From Anaerolineales bacterium (GTDB taxonomy: Bacteria > Chloroflexota > Anaerolineae > Anaerolineales > Villigracilaceae): a stretch of DNA of 64,000 nucleotides. Shown here piece after piece: positions 53,599 to 63,601 of the stretch (position 1 is its first letter; the number at the start of each line of letters is the position of its first letter). The notes under the pieces are model-generated. The model did not search any database. It was given only the letters and a program-made list of their open reading frames with translations, and was not told where the DNA came from. Location: positions 62,001-126,000 of the forward strand of contig JACMLM010000029.1 of the NCBI GenBank assembly GCA_014379595.1, given 5' to 3'. Both the position numbers and the translations under genes were made by a program.

Positions 53599-56500
53599 TA
53601 ATAATCACCTTTTTGTTCCATAACAATGCGGAAAATCCGTTCCACCTCATCGGCATTGTTATACAGTAAAGGCATCAATGCTTCGCGTTTGATTTGATTC
53701 TCTCTGGCTTTATGACCGCGCCAATCATCTGGGCGAACGTTTTTGATAGCTTCATCCAGCTTTAATGCCAATTCTTCATCTTGCCCAAGATTATTCCAAA
53801 GTGCGCGTTTTCCAGCAGTATCTAGTTTTTTTGGCGTCTCGCCCGATTGACCAGCTTCTACTTGATTAGATAATTCAGCAATTCGTTTGAGATATTCTTC
53901 ATACTCAATTGCCTTTGCTTTACGAACAACAATGATTTCGTTTAGAAGCGCAGACATTTTCTCGAAGTAAGCAGGGTCGGTCAACTGCTTTTTGAGTATA
54001 TTACTGCGGATATTGTTCTCAATGACTTCAGCAATCGCATCTTTATTGCCTTTCAACCCGCCGAGTTGTGAGTTGATTGCATTCGCAATGCCTGTCTTAA
54101 TAATCAATTCAAGCAAACTCATATTATCAAAAGGCGAGATTTTTCGTGGCTCATCTGCTTCGATGTAGGTATCAATCAGATGACGCATATCTGCTTCATA
54201 CGCTTTTAGGTCTAGCGTTTCATTACTGGCTTTTCGGACAATCTCACGAATGCTTAGATACTCTTCTAATTTCTGTTTGATGCGCTTGATGTCTGCTTCG
54301 CTATAGCCAGCAGATTCAAGTTCATCGGCGATATTGGCATAAGCACGGATTAGCGCGACTGTAGCTTTATACAATGCAACCCGTTGTGGTTCACGTTCTT
54401 GTAAGTCTGATGCGATTTCCGTATTGCCACAGAAATAATGGATGTGTTCCAATTCACCTTTTGGCATTTCAACGGGTTCACATAACAAAGCCAATGCTTC
54501 TATTGCTTGATCCAGACGTTCTTTGCCGTTCTTCAAGCGGTCTTGTAAAAGAACTTCGGGGTCTACACCGCCATCACTATGGTCTAGCTCTGAGGTGTAC
54601 ACAGAAATTGCATTTTCGACTTTCTTAAAGAGGTCTTTATAATCTACGATATATCCGAAGTCTTTATCTTCTCCATCGAGACGATTGACACGGCAGATGG
54701 CTTGAAATAAACCGTGGTCTTGCATAGGCTTATCAATATAAAGATAAGTACAGGGAGGTGCATCAAAGCCAGTCAGCAATTTATCCACTACAACCAGTAA
54801 CTTCATGTTGGCTGGTTCTGTGGTGAACAAAGCCTTTGCCCATTCTTCATATGTTTCAGTCTGAGACATGCCTGGCTTGGCATCTACATTTTTCAATAAT
54901 TCTATGTAGGTGTTGTAAATAAATTGTTTATCAGTTTCAGTATTTGCGCCTGTTTCTTCTAATGTAATATCGCGGCGATGTGGATTATAGGAAGTGACGA
55001 CGGCACATCTCCCTCTGAATGGTGTCTTTTGAAAGAGCGTGAAATACTTACAAGCCTCAAAGATGCTAGAAGCGATGAGGATGGCATTGCCACGTTCATG
55101 TGATAAACGTGGCTTCACACTGAAATCAAAGACAATATCGCTAACTACTCTATCCATACGGGATTTGGAACTCAACACGTTTTGCATCGTGCCCCATTGA
55201 TTCTTCAACTCATTCTTTTGCCAATTATTTAAGCCTTTGGTCTTTGCCTCAAACCACGCATCAATCTTATCGGTTGAGCCAAGGCTTTGGTCAATATCAC
55301 GCGCTTCATAGACTAAATCAAGAATGACTCCATCTTCTACGCCTTCGCTAAATTTATAAGTATGAATATAGGTACTACTACCAAAGACTTCCAAGCTGGT
55401 TTGTTTATCTTTCTTGAGTAAGGGCGTGCCTGTAAAACCGATAAAGACCGCATTGGGCATCATCGCTTTCATGATGCGGTGCAACTTTCCACTTTGTGTA
55501 CGGTGACATTCATCTACAAAGACGAAGACTTCGCCAACCGTTGGGCTTGGCTGGGCTTGCAGGTCTTTGATATAGGCTTCAAAATCATCTACATCTCTAC
55601 GCCTAAATTTATGGATGAGAGAACACAAGAGACGCTCGCCAACCTGACCAAGTTGATTCATTAGGTCTCGACCACTGTTTGTGCGTTTGACCTTTTCGCC
55701 TGCATCTGTGAAGACGCCTTCGATTTGTTTATCTAATTCATCGCGGTCAGTGATAATTGCAACGCGCGCATTGGGATTGTTCTCTAAAATCCATTTGGCA
55801 AGCAACACCATGACGATGCTCTTGCCACTGCCTTGTGTGTGCCAGATGATGCCTCCCTTTTTTTCTTGTACATGCGTTTGAGCTTTTTTGATGCCGAAGT
55901 ATTGATGCGCACGCGGGAGTTTCTTTTCGCCGCCATCAAACACAACAAAGTCGTGGATGATTTCGAGGAAGCGATTCTTTTCGCACAGCTTGAGCAGGTA
56001 TTTATCAAGTTTGAAGCGGCTGTTATCTTCTTCATCTTCTTTCCATTTGAGGAAGTATTTTTCCTCGGTCTTAATCGTGCCATACTTCAAGCCTTCGGAG
56101 TCGTTGCCTGCAAACACGAATTGAACCGTGCTAAAAAACCATGCGTTGAATTCAGGCAGTTGATTAGAGAGGTTTTGACGAATGCCATCGCCGATGCTAA
56201 CGCGACTATTTTTCAATTCCAGCACGCCGAGAGCAATGCCATTCACATATAGGACAATATCTGGGCGGCGTTCATACCCACCTCGGAGAGTGACTTCTTC
56301 GGCGATAGCAAAATCATTTTCTTCGGGGTTATTCCAATTGATCAGATGAACGGTTTCAGTGACCTTGCCCGCTTCGGTTTTGACAGGCACGCCATAGCGC
56401 AAAAGTTTATAGACTTCTTGATTGTTGCCATACAAGGTGCGGTTGTGATTATCCGCTTCAGTGCGGAGTTTATGCAATGCGGTACTGATTTGTGCAGGTG

Positions 56501-56660
56501 AATATTTGTTTTTTGCAAGCCATGTAGTGAGCAAGTCTTCTTCGATGTTGCTATTTTCGGAGTCGGTTTTATCGCCGAGATATTGATAACCCAATTCATC
56601 ACGGAATAAGGTAACGATTCGGTTTTGGGTAGCACGTTCTGGTTGACCAACTTTGCTCAT
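53598..56660 (-). CDS. hsdR: Type I restriction enzyme, R subunit
   Basis: HsdR translocates and cuts unmodified DNA. 1020 residues. The N-terminal PD-(D/E)xK nuclease is seen at RRPDIVLYVNG ... LGVLELKNS (about 133-151). The motor has Walker A HTQGSGKSIVMV (about 274-285), DECH box VFVDECHRTQ (about 381-390), GFTGTPLLKKD, and the motif VI region ICRVNRLDGEDK. A helical C-terminal domain follows. AAGGA six bases before ATG. It works with HsdM and HsdS upstream; all key motifs are intact. Confidence 0.96.
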   Translation of the reverse strand: MSKVGQPERATQNRIVTLFRDELGYQYLGDKTDSENSNIEEDLLTTWLAKNKYSPAQISTALHKLRTEADNHNRTLYGNNQEVYKLLRYGVPVKTEAGKVTETVHLINWNNPEENDFAIAEEVTLRGGYERRPDIVLYVNGIALGVLELKNSRVSIGDGIRQNLSNQLPEFNAWFFSTVQFVFAGNDSEGLKYGTIKTEEKYFLKWKEDEEDNSRFKLDKYLLKLCEKNRFLEIIHDFVVFDGGEKKLPRAHQYFGIKKAQTHVQEKKGGIIWHTQGSGKSIVMVLLAKWILENNPNARVAIITDRDELDKQIEGVFTDAGEKVKRTNSGRDLMNQLGQVGERLLCSLIHKFRRRDVDDFEAYIKDLQAQPSPTVGEVFVFVDECHRTQSGKLHRIMKAMMPNAVFIGFTGTPLLKKDKQTSLEVFGSSTYIHTYKFSEGVEDGVILDLVYEARDIDQSLGSTDKIDAWFEAKTKGLNNWQKNELKNQWGTMQNVLSSKSRMDRVVSDIVFDFSVKPRLSHERGNAILIASSIFEACKYFTLFQKTPFRGRCAVVTSYNPHRRDITLEETGANTETDKQFIYNTYIELLKNVDAKPGMSQTETYEEWAKALFTTEPANMKLLVVVDKLLTGFDAPPCTYLYIDKPMQDHGLFQAICRVNRLDGEDKDFGYIVDYKDLFKKVENAISVYTSELDHSDGGVDPEVLLQDRLKNGKERLDQAIEALALLCEPVEMPKGELEHIHYFCGNTEIASDLQEREPQRVALYKATVALIRAYANIADELESAGYSEADIKRIKQKLEEYLSIREIVRKASNETLDLKAYEADMRHLIDTYIEADEPRKISPFDNMSLLELIIKTGIANAINSQLGGLKGNKDAIAEVIENNIRSNILKKQLTDPAYFEKMSALLNEIIVVRKAKAIEYEEYLKRIAELSNQVEAGQSGETPKKLDTAGKRALWNNLGQDEELALKLDEAIKNVRPDDWRGHKARENQIKREALMPLLYNNADEVERIFRIVMEQKGDY

Positions 56661-56725
56661 AAGGATTCCTTTTTATAAAACATCCTACTTAGGTCTGTTG
56701 TCTAATTTATTAGAACAACCTAATT

Positions 56726-57628
56726 TTACCCGTCATCATCCTCTTCTTGAGCTCCCGCGCCATGGACAGTTTTCCTTCCAATGTTACGATTTACGCCAGA
56801 AAAACGCGTCTGATCATCTGCTTTTTTAAACCAACTTTTTATTCTTTGAGACCATGTCCTTCTTTTACTTTTTTCTTCAAGTATAGTTATTGCACCATCA
56901 AGAGCTTTGATAAGTTCATCGTAAGTTTCATCCACTGTTTGTCGTTTTGTGTATTGAGTAACAAGAAATTTTTCAACACTTTGTGCGGAGAATAAAAGAC
57001 TACGAATTAAGTTTCTGGTTTCAAAAAAGCCTTTCCAGTTCGACAGCTTAACCTCATTTCCTACATCTGTTTGCTTGCGCATATTTGAAACAAAATATAG
57101 AAATCTGTTATTCGCTTCCTTTAATTGGAGAATTAGCGATAATACTTCTGGTTCCAAAAACATACTCGCGTCGTTGACTATTCCATTTAATGCACGATCA
57201 ACCTCCCTGAGTATTTCGTACTGTTCACTTATCCATTCACCTAGAGAATTGTCAGCTAATTCTTTAGTAAGTAGAGGGTCTACCACAAAAAAGTCTAAAT
57301 CTATTAGACTAAAATCTTTGATTATGCTCGTAGTGAAAGCACCAAAACTAAGTTCAATAGGTGTTATCTCTTGGTGAAGAGATGGAGGAGAAAAGTTAAG
57401 AAATATATTCCAAGTAACTTCGGTAAGTCTAGAATAAATAAGGTTTTTGGTGGGTATCCATCGTTTTTCTTCATTTCTTTTAAGTAGTTTATCTACTATG
57501 AAAAGTGTAGCGATAATCCCCAATACTTCAGACACAAGGTTTAGCCACAAATCATTCCATATTGTCAATTCTCTGATTGAATTATAAAAATTAACTATTG
57601 AACATATAACCTCTTGCCACATACTCAT
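56726..57628 (-). CDS. Membrane-anchored protein between hsdS and hsdR
   Basis: 300 residues. One membrane segment near the N-terminus (LWLNLVSEVLGIIATLFIVD), followed by a mostly helical soluble part with conserved-looking PIELSFGAFTTSIIKDFSLI and a basic/acidic tail ending EEDDDG. No family recognised. It overlaps the hsdS stop by four bases, so it is translationally coupled to it. That tight insertion suggests a role tied to the RM system, perhaps an accessory defence or regulatory factor. Confidence 0.8.
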   Translation of the reverse strand: MSMWQEVICSIVNFYNSIRELTIWNDLWLNLVSEVLGIIATLFIVDKLLKRNEEKRWIPTKNLIYSRLTEVTWNIFLNFSPPSLHQEITPIELSFGAFTTSIIKDFSLIDLDFFVVDPLLTKELADNSLGEWISEQYEILREVDRALNGIVNDASMFLEPEVLSLILQLKEANNRFLYFVSNMRKQTDVGNEVKLSNWKGFFETRNLIRSLLFSAQSVEKFLVTQYTKRQTVDETYDELIKALDGAITILEEKSKRRTWSQRIKSWFKKADDQTRFSGVNRNIGRKTVHGAGAQEEDDDG

Positions 57629-58896
57629 ACCAACCTAATCCTCCCCGTCAATAACTCCGACATCATACCCTGCTTGACCTGTCGCGCTTTGACCAGTTTC
57701 TCTTCGAGCGTTGTAATTTCGGCATCCATATCACTCAGGATTTCGGCAATGGCGGTTTGTTCTGCTATTGTGGGTGGCGTTTTGTAAACAAAATTCACGA
57801 AATCTTTTTGATAAAGATGGTTGATTGTAGAGCCCGCACTTAGTTGATCGAGAAATTCAATGAATACAGATGAACAAAGCAAGTAATAAAAGAATTCAGG
57901 ATAAAACATGTTATCTATTGGGCGTATCACAAAAACACCGCTATTAAGTGTTGCGGGTTTAGTTAGGTTTGTAATCAGTGCAATCTTTCCAATAGTTCCA
58001 TCTTTCGTCACAAGAACATCGTGCTCTCTCACTTGAATATTTTTATCTTGCTTATAGCGGGCCTCGGTAACATAATGACAATTCTTCCAGTCAATAAAAC
58101 CATCTTTGAATTCAGTACCTGTGATAAGGTAATAATCTCCGCTATCTAAGTATTCGGCAGTTGTTAAACCCTGCCAACCAATTCGTGCTTTGAGGGTGGC
58201 AGAATTCCCTAATCGTTTTTCTTTCCACTCATCACTAAACCCAGCCAATCGCCTTTTTCCTGTAAGCAATTCCTGCATCGCACCTTGCTTGACCTGACGC
58301 TTTTTGGTGAGGAGAGTTTCCAGGGATTCAATCAGTGCATCCGCATCACTCAAGGCTTCAGCGATGGCTTCTTGTTCAGCGAGGGTCGGAGGGAGGAAAA
58401 ATAAGGTTTTTCTGAAGACATCCATCCCAACAAGATTTTGCATTGCCCCACCATGAGAATTTTCCTTAATTCGTTCTTGAAATGATTGTGATTTAAAATT
58501 AGTAAGAAAAAACGATTCCTTGATTGTTTCTGAGTTTATAGAAATCTTGAGAAGCGCCTGATTTATTACACCTTCTGGTGCTTCTTTGGGAATTTGAAAA
58601 ATACGCCCAATAGTTCCTGCACAACTAACTATAAAATCTCCACTCTGAACACGAAAACGCTCAAGTTCTTTATATTTAATTAAATCAATATAATAATTAC
58701 CTATCTCAGTAGTTTCATAGATCGCATTTCTTTGCTCATATACTTTATAACCTCTCTCTACAAAAAAAGCTTTTTTTAGTGCACCGCCAAAAGGTCCTCG
58801 GACAAGACGTGTAGTTACTTCTTCCAATGTTATGGAAGACCAATCTTCAGGAATTATTCCAATTTCCGTCTGCTTGTAGCCTTTTCTCACTTCCAT
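57625..58896 (-). CDS. hsdS: Type I restriction-modification specificity subunit
   Basis: 423 residues with two target-recognition domains. TRD1 runs from about 10 to 180, closing with PPTLAEQEAIAEALSDADAL and a conserved helix; TRD2 runs from about 220 to 380, closing with PPTIAEQTAIAEILSDMDAE. Each half ends in a helix with KKRQVKQGAMQELLTGK and KARQVKQGMMSELLTGR, as usual. Together they read a bipartite DNA site, which cannot be predicted from sequence. It overlaps hsdM by ten bases. Confidence 0.95.
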   Translation of the reverse strand: MEVRKGYKQTEIGIIPEDWSSITLEEVTTRLVRGPFGGALKKAFFVERGYKVYEQRNAIYETTEIGNYYIDLIKYKELERFRVQSGDFIVSCAGTIGRIFQIPKEAPEGVINQALLKISINSETIKESFFLTNFKSQSFQERIKENSHGGAMQNLVGMDVFRKTLFFLPPTLAEQEAIAEALSDADALIESLETLLTKKRQVKQGAMQELLTGKRRLAGFSDEWKEKRLGNSATLKARIGWQGLTTAEYLDSGDYYLITGTEFKDGFIDWKNCHYVTEARYKQDKNIQVREHDVLVTKDGTIGKIALITNLTKPATLNSGVFVIRPIDNMFYPEFFYYLLCSSVFIEFLDQLSAGSTINHLYQKDFVNFVYKTPPTIAEQTAIAEILSDMDAEITTLEEKLVKARQVKQGMMSELLTGRIRLV

Positions 58897-61319
58897 ACAA
58901 ACCCCATCTTTTCAAGATGTTTGTTTACTTTCCCTTCTAACTCATCAACACGGTTAGTTATTTGTGGCAATGGGGCTTCGTAGCGTTCTGCTAATTCTTT
59001 GACGCGTTGGGTCAGGTTTTGACTGACATACTCCATCTCGCTGTGAATGTCAGTATCAAGTGTCGCAAGCCATTTATTATCTACAACCAACGCTTTGGTT
59101 TCAGCATCAGTCAACTTGGGGTAATGAGTGTAGGCTTTCATATCCAATTCGGCTTCAGCATCTTTGAGTTTCCTTTTTAATTCGCCTTCTTCATTATTTA
59201 ACTTTAGCCATTCATCCAAAACATTGTATTCTTCTTTTGCTTCCTTATCGCCTTTGGTTTCTTTCAAACGTATATTGATATTGGCTTTGTTTATTTTCTC
59301 TAACTCAGAAAACGCACCTTCATCGCCACCCTGTTCTTCTTCCAATTCAGCGAGGCGGGCAGTTATATTTTCTAATTCGGTATTCAGTGCGTTAATCGCT
59401 GCTTGTTCTTTCGCATAATATTTGGCGACAATCAAAGGTTTAGGGATGAGGTCACAAGCCCAGCCCTTGTCTACTTCTTTCTCTTTGCCATCTTTGCCTT
59501 TTTTGGTTTCGGTGATGCGGTAGGTGGTTGCCTTCCATCCATCGGCGGCGATCATATAACAATCATCTTGCATGGTTGTTGCCCAATAATCCATCAAGTG
59601 TTGATAGACATCATACGCATCGATCAATGGCTTTTTAGCGTAATAATTCAGCAAGTCTTCTCCCAAAGTTTTGATTAGTTCTTTAGGTTTGTGTCCCACC
59701 CTTAGGTCTTTAAGTGAGGCGGAAGTCTTTTTACGCCATGTTTCAAAATGTTTGTTCATGCCTGCAATAAAACTTGAAAACTCAGGGTGTTTATAGATGG
59801 TAGATTTGATAGCGGTTTTATCCACTGAAAGGTTCACATAGCCAGCGCGATTCTTTGTAAACAAAGCACTGCGCAATTGTGGGCAAACTTGCCAATATGG
59901 GCTTAAGGCATCCACATCTGTAATTGGAATGCCACCTTTTAAATGTCCTTCAATGTCTTGAATATCTTCTGGTTCCTGGCTGTCAATATAGCGTGGCAAG
60001 TTGAGGTTGAATTCATTCTTTTCAATCTCTTCAAATGAAACCATGCGCGAATATTTATCTACTTCCAAACGTTTATTAAACACATCTACAATCTGATGAA
60101 TGTCTTGTTCGCGCAAGCGGTTCTTCGGTCCATCTTTCATGTACCCATTGCTCGCGTCAATCATGAAGATACCCTTGCGTGCCATCGCATCTTCTTTATC
60201 AATCACGACGATACAAGCGGGGATACCTGTCCCATAGAATAGGTTGGCGGGCAAACCGATAATACCTTTGATGTAGCCCTTGCGCACCAATGCGCGACGA
60301 ATATCCGCTTCTGCATTCCCTCGAAATAGCACGCCATGAGGAAGAATGCACGCGCCTTTGCCTGTACTTTTTAACGAGCGTACAATATGCAGCAAGTAGG
60401 CATAATCGCCTTGCTTGGCAGGGGGTGTTCCAAAAGATTTGAAGCGTTCATGCTCATCGTTGGCAGTATCCACGCCTGTGCTCCAACGTTTATCTGAAAA
60501 GGGCGGGTTGGCAATCACAAAGTCAAAGGTCTTAAGGATGTCACCATCTTTACCTTTGTCTTTGAACTTGGGATCACTCAACGTATTGCCTTGGGCAATC
60601 AGTGCAGTTGGGTTGTTATGCAAGTACATATTCATGCGAGCCAAACCGCTTGTGGCCGAATCTTTTTCCTGCCCATATAGCGTTACATCTGTTCGTGCTT
60701 CGTCACCAACTTTGAGCAACAAAGAACCCGAACCACAAGCAGGGTCATACACAGAAGTATTTGCACTTGTCTTTGCCTCATGAATACCGATAATTTGAGC
60801 AATGATGCGGCTGACTTCTGCGGGCGTATAGAATTGCCCTTTGCTTTTCCCGCTTTCAGTAGCAAAGTGACGCATCAAATATTCATACGCGTCGCCCATA
60901 ATGTCATCACCTTCAGCTCGGTTCTTTGAAAAGTCCAGGGCTTTGTTTTCAAAGATAGCTACGAGCTTCGTTAGGCGTTCCACCTTTTCTTTTCCATCAC
61001 CTAATTTGTTTGGGTCATTGAAGTCAGGAAAGTCAGAAAGAGAAAGGTGATCATTTTCTTTAACCAATGGAGCAATGATTTTTGTATTTATCTTTTCCCC
61101 AATATCTGATTTGCCTTTTAGCGCAATCATATCTTTAAAACTTGCTCCATCTGGAATCGTAATCGGTGCAAACTTTACACCCGCATATTTATCACTGATG
61201 TATTTAATGAATAATAAAACGAGGATGTAGTCCTTATATTGGCTGGCATCCATACCGCCACGTAAGTCGTCACACGCTTGCCAAAGGGAAGAATACAGTT
61301 CAGATTTTTTGATTGCCAT
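58887..61319 (-). CDS. hsdM: Type I restriction-modification methyltransferase subunit
   Basis: N6-adenine methyltransferase. 810 residues, longer than the usual about 500. Helical N-terminal domain, then SAM site VYDPACGSGSLLLKVGD (about 190-206) and catalytic FVIANPPFSDKRW (NPPF at about 271). GQFYTPAEVSRIIAQI is also typical. The C-terminal extension from about 500 contains a long charged coiled coil (about 640-740: ELENITARLAELEEEQGG) that probably binds HsdS. First gene of the RM operon. Confidence 0.94.
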   Translation of the reverse strand: MAIKKSELYSSLWQACDDLRGGMDASQYKDYILVLLFIKYISDKYAGVKFAPITIPDGASFKDMIALKGKSDIGEKINTKIIAPLVKENDHLSLSDFPDFNDPNKLGDGKEKVERLTKLVAIFENKALDFSKNRAEGDDIMGDAYEYLMRHFATESGKSKGQFYTPAEVSRIIAQIIGIHEAKTSANTSVYDPACGSGSLLLKVGDEARTDVTLYGQEKDSATSGLARMNMYLHNNPTALIAQGNTLSDPKFKDKGKDGDILKTFDFVIANPPFSDKRWSTGVDTANDEHERFKSFGTPPAKQGDYAYLLHIVRSLKSTGKGACILPHGVLFRGNAEADIRRALVRKGYIKGIIGLPANLFYGTGIPACIVVIDKEDAMARKGIFMIDASNGYMKDGPKNRLREQDIHQIVDVFNKRLEVDKYSRMVSFEEIEKNEFNLNLPRYIDSQEPEDIQDIEGHLKGGIPITDVDALSPYWQVCPQLRSALFTKNRAGYVNLSVDKTAIKSTIYKHPEFSSFIAGMNKHFETWRKKTSASLKDLRVGHKPKELIKTLGEDLLNYYAKKPLIDAYDVYQHLMDYWATTMQDDCYMIAADGWKATTYRITETKKGKDGKEKEVDKGWACDLIPKPLIVAKYYAKEQAAINALNTELENITARLAELEEEQGGDEGAFSELEKINKANINIRLKETKGDKEAKEEYNVLDEWLKLNNEEGELKRKLKDAEAELDMKAYTHYPKLTDAETKALVVDNKWLATLDTDIHSEMEYVSQNLTQRVKELAERYEAPLPQITNRVDELEGKVNKHLEKMGFVWK

Positions 61320-61371
61320 TTAGTTAGGGATTCCATTCATTATTCATGATTGTATATAATTTTAGCGTATA

Positions 61372-61806
61372 TTATTTTACGTTTTTCTGTTTATCGTTTA
61401 CATATTTAGTAAATTCAGGATACGTTTCAAATTCTTTAGATAATTTTTCCCACTCACGGATAAATAATGGCGAACGAAGAGTACGGATGAGTTCACCTTC
61501 CCATATTTTCCATACTTCTTTTGGTAGCCAGCGGTTTTTTTGGAGGTAATATTCTTCACTTGATAGGTTTAAATACCTCAACACGCTCAAACTTAGTTCT
61601 TTACTTTTTGCGGGTGATTTCCCATCAATATCAAATCTGGCAGACCAAGCGTTTTTGGGAAAAGATTGCATTACTTCTTCAAATCGCTTTGTAAACTCCA
61701 TAAACAATTGTGCGTGCATCTGATTTCTGTAACTAAATACTCCCCAAATAAATGCGAGAGCAGCGATCAAACTAGGTATTATATTGAATATGGTTTCTGT
61801 CGTCAT
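61372..61806 (-). CDS. Membrane-anchored protein upstream of hsdM
   Basis: 144 residues. An N-terminal membrane helix (IFNIIPSLIAALAFIWGVF) is followed by a soluble helical domain with QLFMEFTKRFEEVMQSFP and LNLSSEEYYLQKNRWLPKEVW. The layout resembles DUF4760-type small membrane proteins; that assignment is weak. It lies 52 bases upstream of hsdM and may be co-transcribed. Confidence 0.72.
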   Translation of the reverse strand: MTTETIFNIIPSLIAALAFIWGVFSYRNQMHAQLFMEFTKRFEEVMQSFPKNAWSARFDIDGKSPAKSKELSLSVLRYLNLSSEEYYLQKNRWLPKEVWKIWEGELIRTLRSPLFIREWEKLSKEFETYPEFTKYVNDKQKNVK

Positions 61807-61914
61807 ATTTTGGTGTCACCTTTTTGCAGGGTTAACCCCGCTAATTTTTTCCAAGTATACCCGAGCGGCCATTTTCACTTTATGCATTTATTGCAAAGGT
61901 AATCAAGAACTCAT

Positions 61915-63069
61915 TTATTTTGGCTCTTGAACGAGTCGAAAACCAAGTGCTTCCCCTTCAACTTCGGGTTTAAACTCAAGGCGATATGCTGAGCTAGCTG
62001 CTATAGCTGCGGCGTTAAACCCACCGCCCCGAACCACTCGTGTCTCATCATCAGCGCTTGTAGAAGTCCATTCCCAAATATTGCCGTGCATATCAAAAAG
62101 TTTAAGAGGGTTCTCCTTTAATAGGCCAACAGGGTGAGCATAGGCATCTCCACGATTGGATGCATTCCCTGCATACCAACCATATTCCTCAAGTTGGTAT
62201 TTGTCATCGCTGAAACTGAATTTAGTACGAGGGCCGTGTACTAATTCTTGACCGCCCCGAGCAGCGTATTCCCATTCCGCTTCTGTCGGGAGTCGATAAC
62301 TAAATTGAGAGTCCACCTTATTAATCCTTCTTATAAAATCCATTGCATCGTGCCATTGCACTTTTACGGCAGGATTATCGTTTCCATATCTCACGTTCTT
62401 TTTATTCAGCCAAGGTTGTGTATTCATCAATGCAATCCACTCAGATTGCGTAACTACATATTGTCCCAAGCGGAAGGAATCAACTTGCACTAGATGCTCC
62501 TTTAGCGCATGGGGCTGGACTATTGGGTCATTATCACCAATGATAAAAGTATCACCCGTAATTGGCACAAATCTACTTCTAAATTTTTCCAGCCAATCTT
62601 CTGTAATTCCAACCAAGGATGCCGTAAAAAGATCGTCAATGCTTTTTACTAATTTTACAAATATCTCGTTCTGTTTAGCCCTATCCATCATATCAAGTGG
62701 TGATGATGGCGAATTAACACCCTGATAAATTAACAAAGGCGAATCTTTTGTTAAATAAGAGGAACTGACAAAGACTGGAAAAATACGTAACCCCCGATCG
62801 CTCGCTGCATTTAACAATTGCGGCAACTCATTGTTTTTTATGTAATCAGACGCGATAAAATCCTGGCTTATCAAAAGAATAGCAGCATTTGCTTCACTCA
62901 AAGCCTTTTGAATACTGGCGTGCCAGTCTGAGGATGGTTTAATGTCAGTATCGCTCCATATCTTCAATTCTTCGTCGCGCACAAGAGGTTGAAGAAAAGG
63001 CTTTAATCTTTTCAACCACTTGGCATCTTTATGGCTATAGCTAATAAAAATTTGTCGATTGTTCGGCAT
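61915..63069 (-). CDS. TIR-SUMF1 (C-lectin fold) fusion protein
   Basis: 384 residues from the ATG at 63069, chosen because AGGAG lies six bases upstream. The N-terminal TIR domain (about 5-150) starts RQIFISYSHKDAKWLKRL and has a Glu in KNNELPQLLNA at the place of the catalytic Glu of NADase TIRs. The C-terminal half is a SUMF1/FGE-sulfatase domain (YRLPTEAEWEYAARGG, DMHGNIWEWTS, VVRGGGF, LGFRLV). The two catalytic Cys of formylglycine-generating enzymes are absent in the RGGGFNAAAIAASSAYR segment, so it is more likely a ligand-binding C-lectin fold. A sensor-effector role in defence is inferred. Confidence 0.9.
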   Translation of the reverse strand: MPNNRQIFISYSHKDAKWLKRLKPFLQPLVRDEELKIWSDTDIKPSSDWHASIQKALSEANAAILLISQDFIASDYIKNNELPQLLNAASDRGLRIFPVFVSSSYLTKDSPLLIYQGVNSPSSPLDMMDRAKQNEIFVKLVKSIDDLFTASLVGITEDWLEKFRSRFVPITGDTFIIGDNDPIVQPHALKEHLVQVDSFRLGQYVVTQSEWIALMNTQPWLNKKNVRYGNDNPAVKVQWHDAMDFIRRINKVDSQFSYRLPTEAEWEYAARGGQELVHGPRTKFSFSDDKYQLEEYGWYAGNASNRGDAYAHPVGLLKENPLKLFDMHGNIWEWTSTSADDETRVVRGGGFNAAAIAASSAYRLEFKPEVEGEALGFRLVQEPK

Positions 63070-63293
63070 AGTATTCTCCTGAAACAATATTAAATTAATA
63101 AGTGATGAAGTGGTGTGTAATCTCACTCGGCTATTATGAAGCAAAGCGTATTGTTTTTGCCATCAAAGATTCCCAACTACGTGACTACTTGACTGATTTT
63201 TCCAAGTATACCCGACCTAAATCTTTATAGTAGGAGAAAATCCATTGCATGAAGGTGACAGGGGTTTGCCCCCTCCGTCCTACGGACACCTAC

Positions 63294-63601
63294 CACTCGC
63301 TCCGCTTCGGGTATGCTGCGCGATCCCCCAAATACAACAAGTTAAATTTTAAAAGGGATGAAAAGTTGGGAGTTATTGTATTTGTCCACAGGATGCTTCG
63401 CTAGGGGAGGAAGAGCGCTTGAAGTAATTTAATGATTGGTTGTTGTGGGGTGTCGGACGCCTATCACTCGCTCCGCTTCGGGTATGCTGCGCGATCCCCC
63501 AAATCCCACTACGGGGACGATGTACGACAATATAAAATTGGGTTGATATGAAGAGTGCGGAATGTTATATTTGTCCACAGGATGCTTCGCTAGGGGAGGA
63601 A
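63294..63601. repeat. Duplicated noncoding repeat (A-B-A-B)
   Basis: A 40-base sequence (cactcgctccgcttcgggta ...) occurs at 63294-63333 and 63465-63504, and a 32-base sequence (tttgtccacaggatgcttcg ...) at 63381-63412 and 63570-63601, all exact. The spaces between are diverged but similar. No convincing gene lies in 63070-63740. Confidence 0.85.

Noticed and set aside
61915-62050. Possible diversity-generating retroelement target in the SUMF1 domain
   Set aside because: The C-lectin fold suits it, but there is no AAC-rich variable region, no template repeat and no reverse transcriptase in the window.
63294-63601. CRISPR-like array
   Set aside because: Only two copies of each repeat, unequal spacing (171 and 189 bases), similar spacers and no cas genes.
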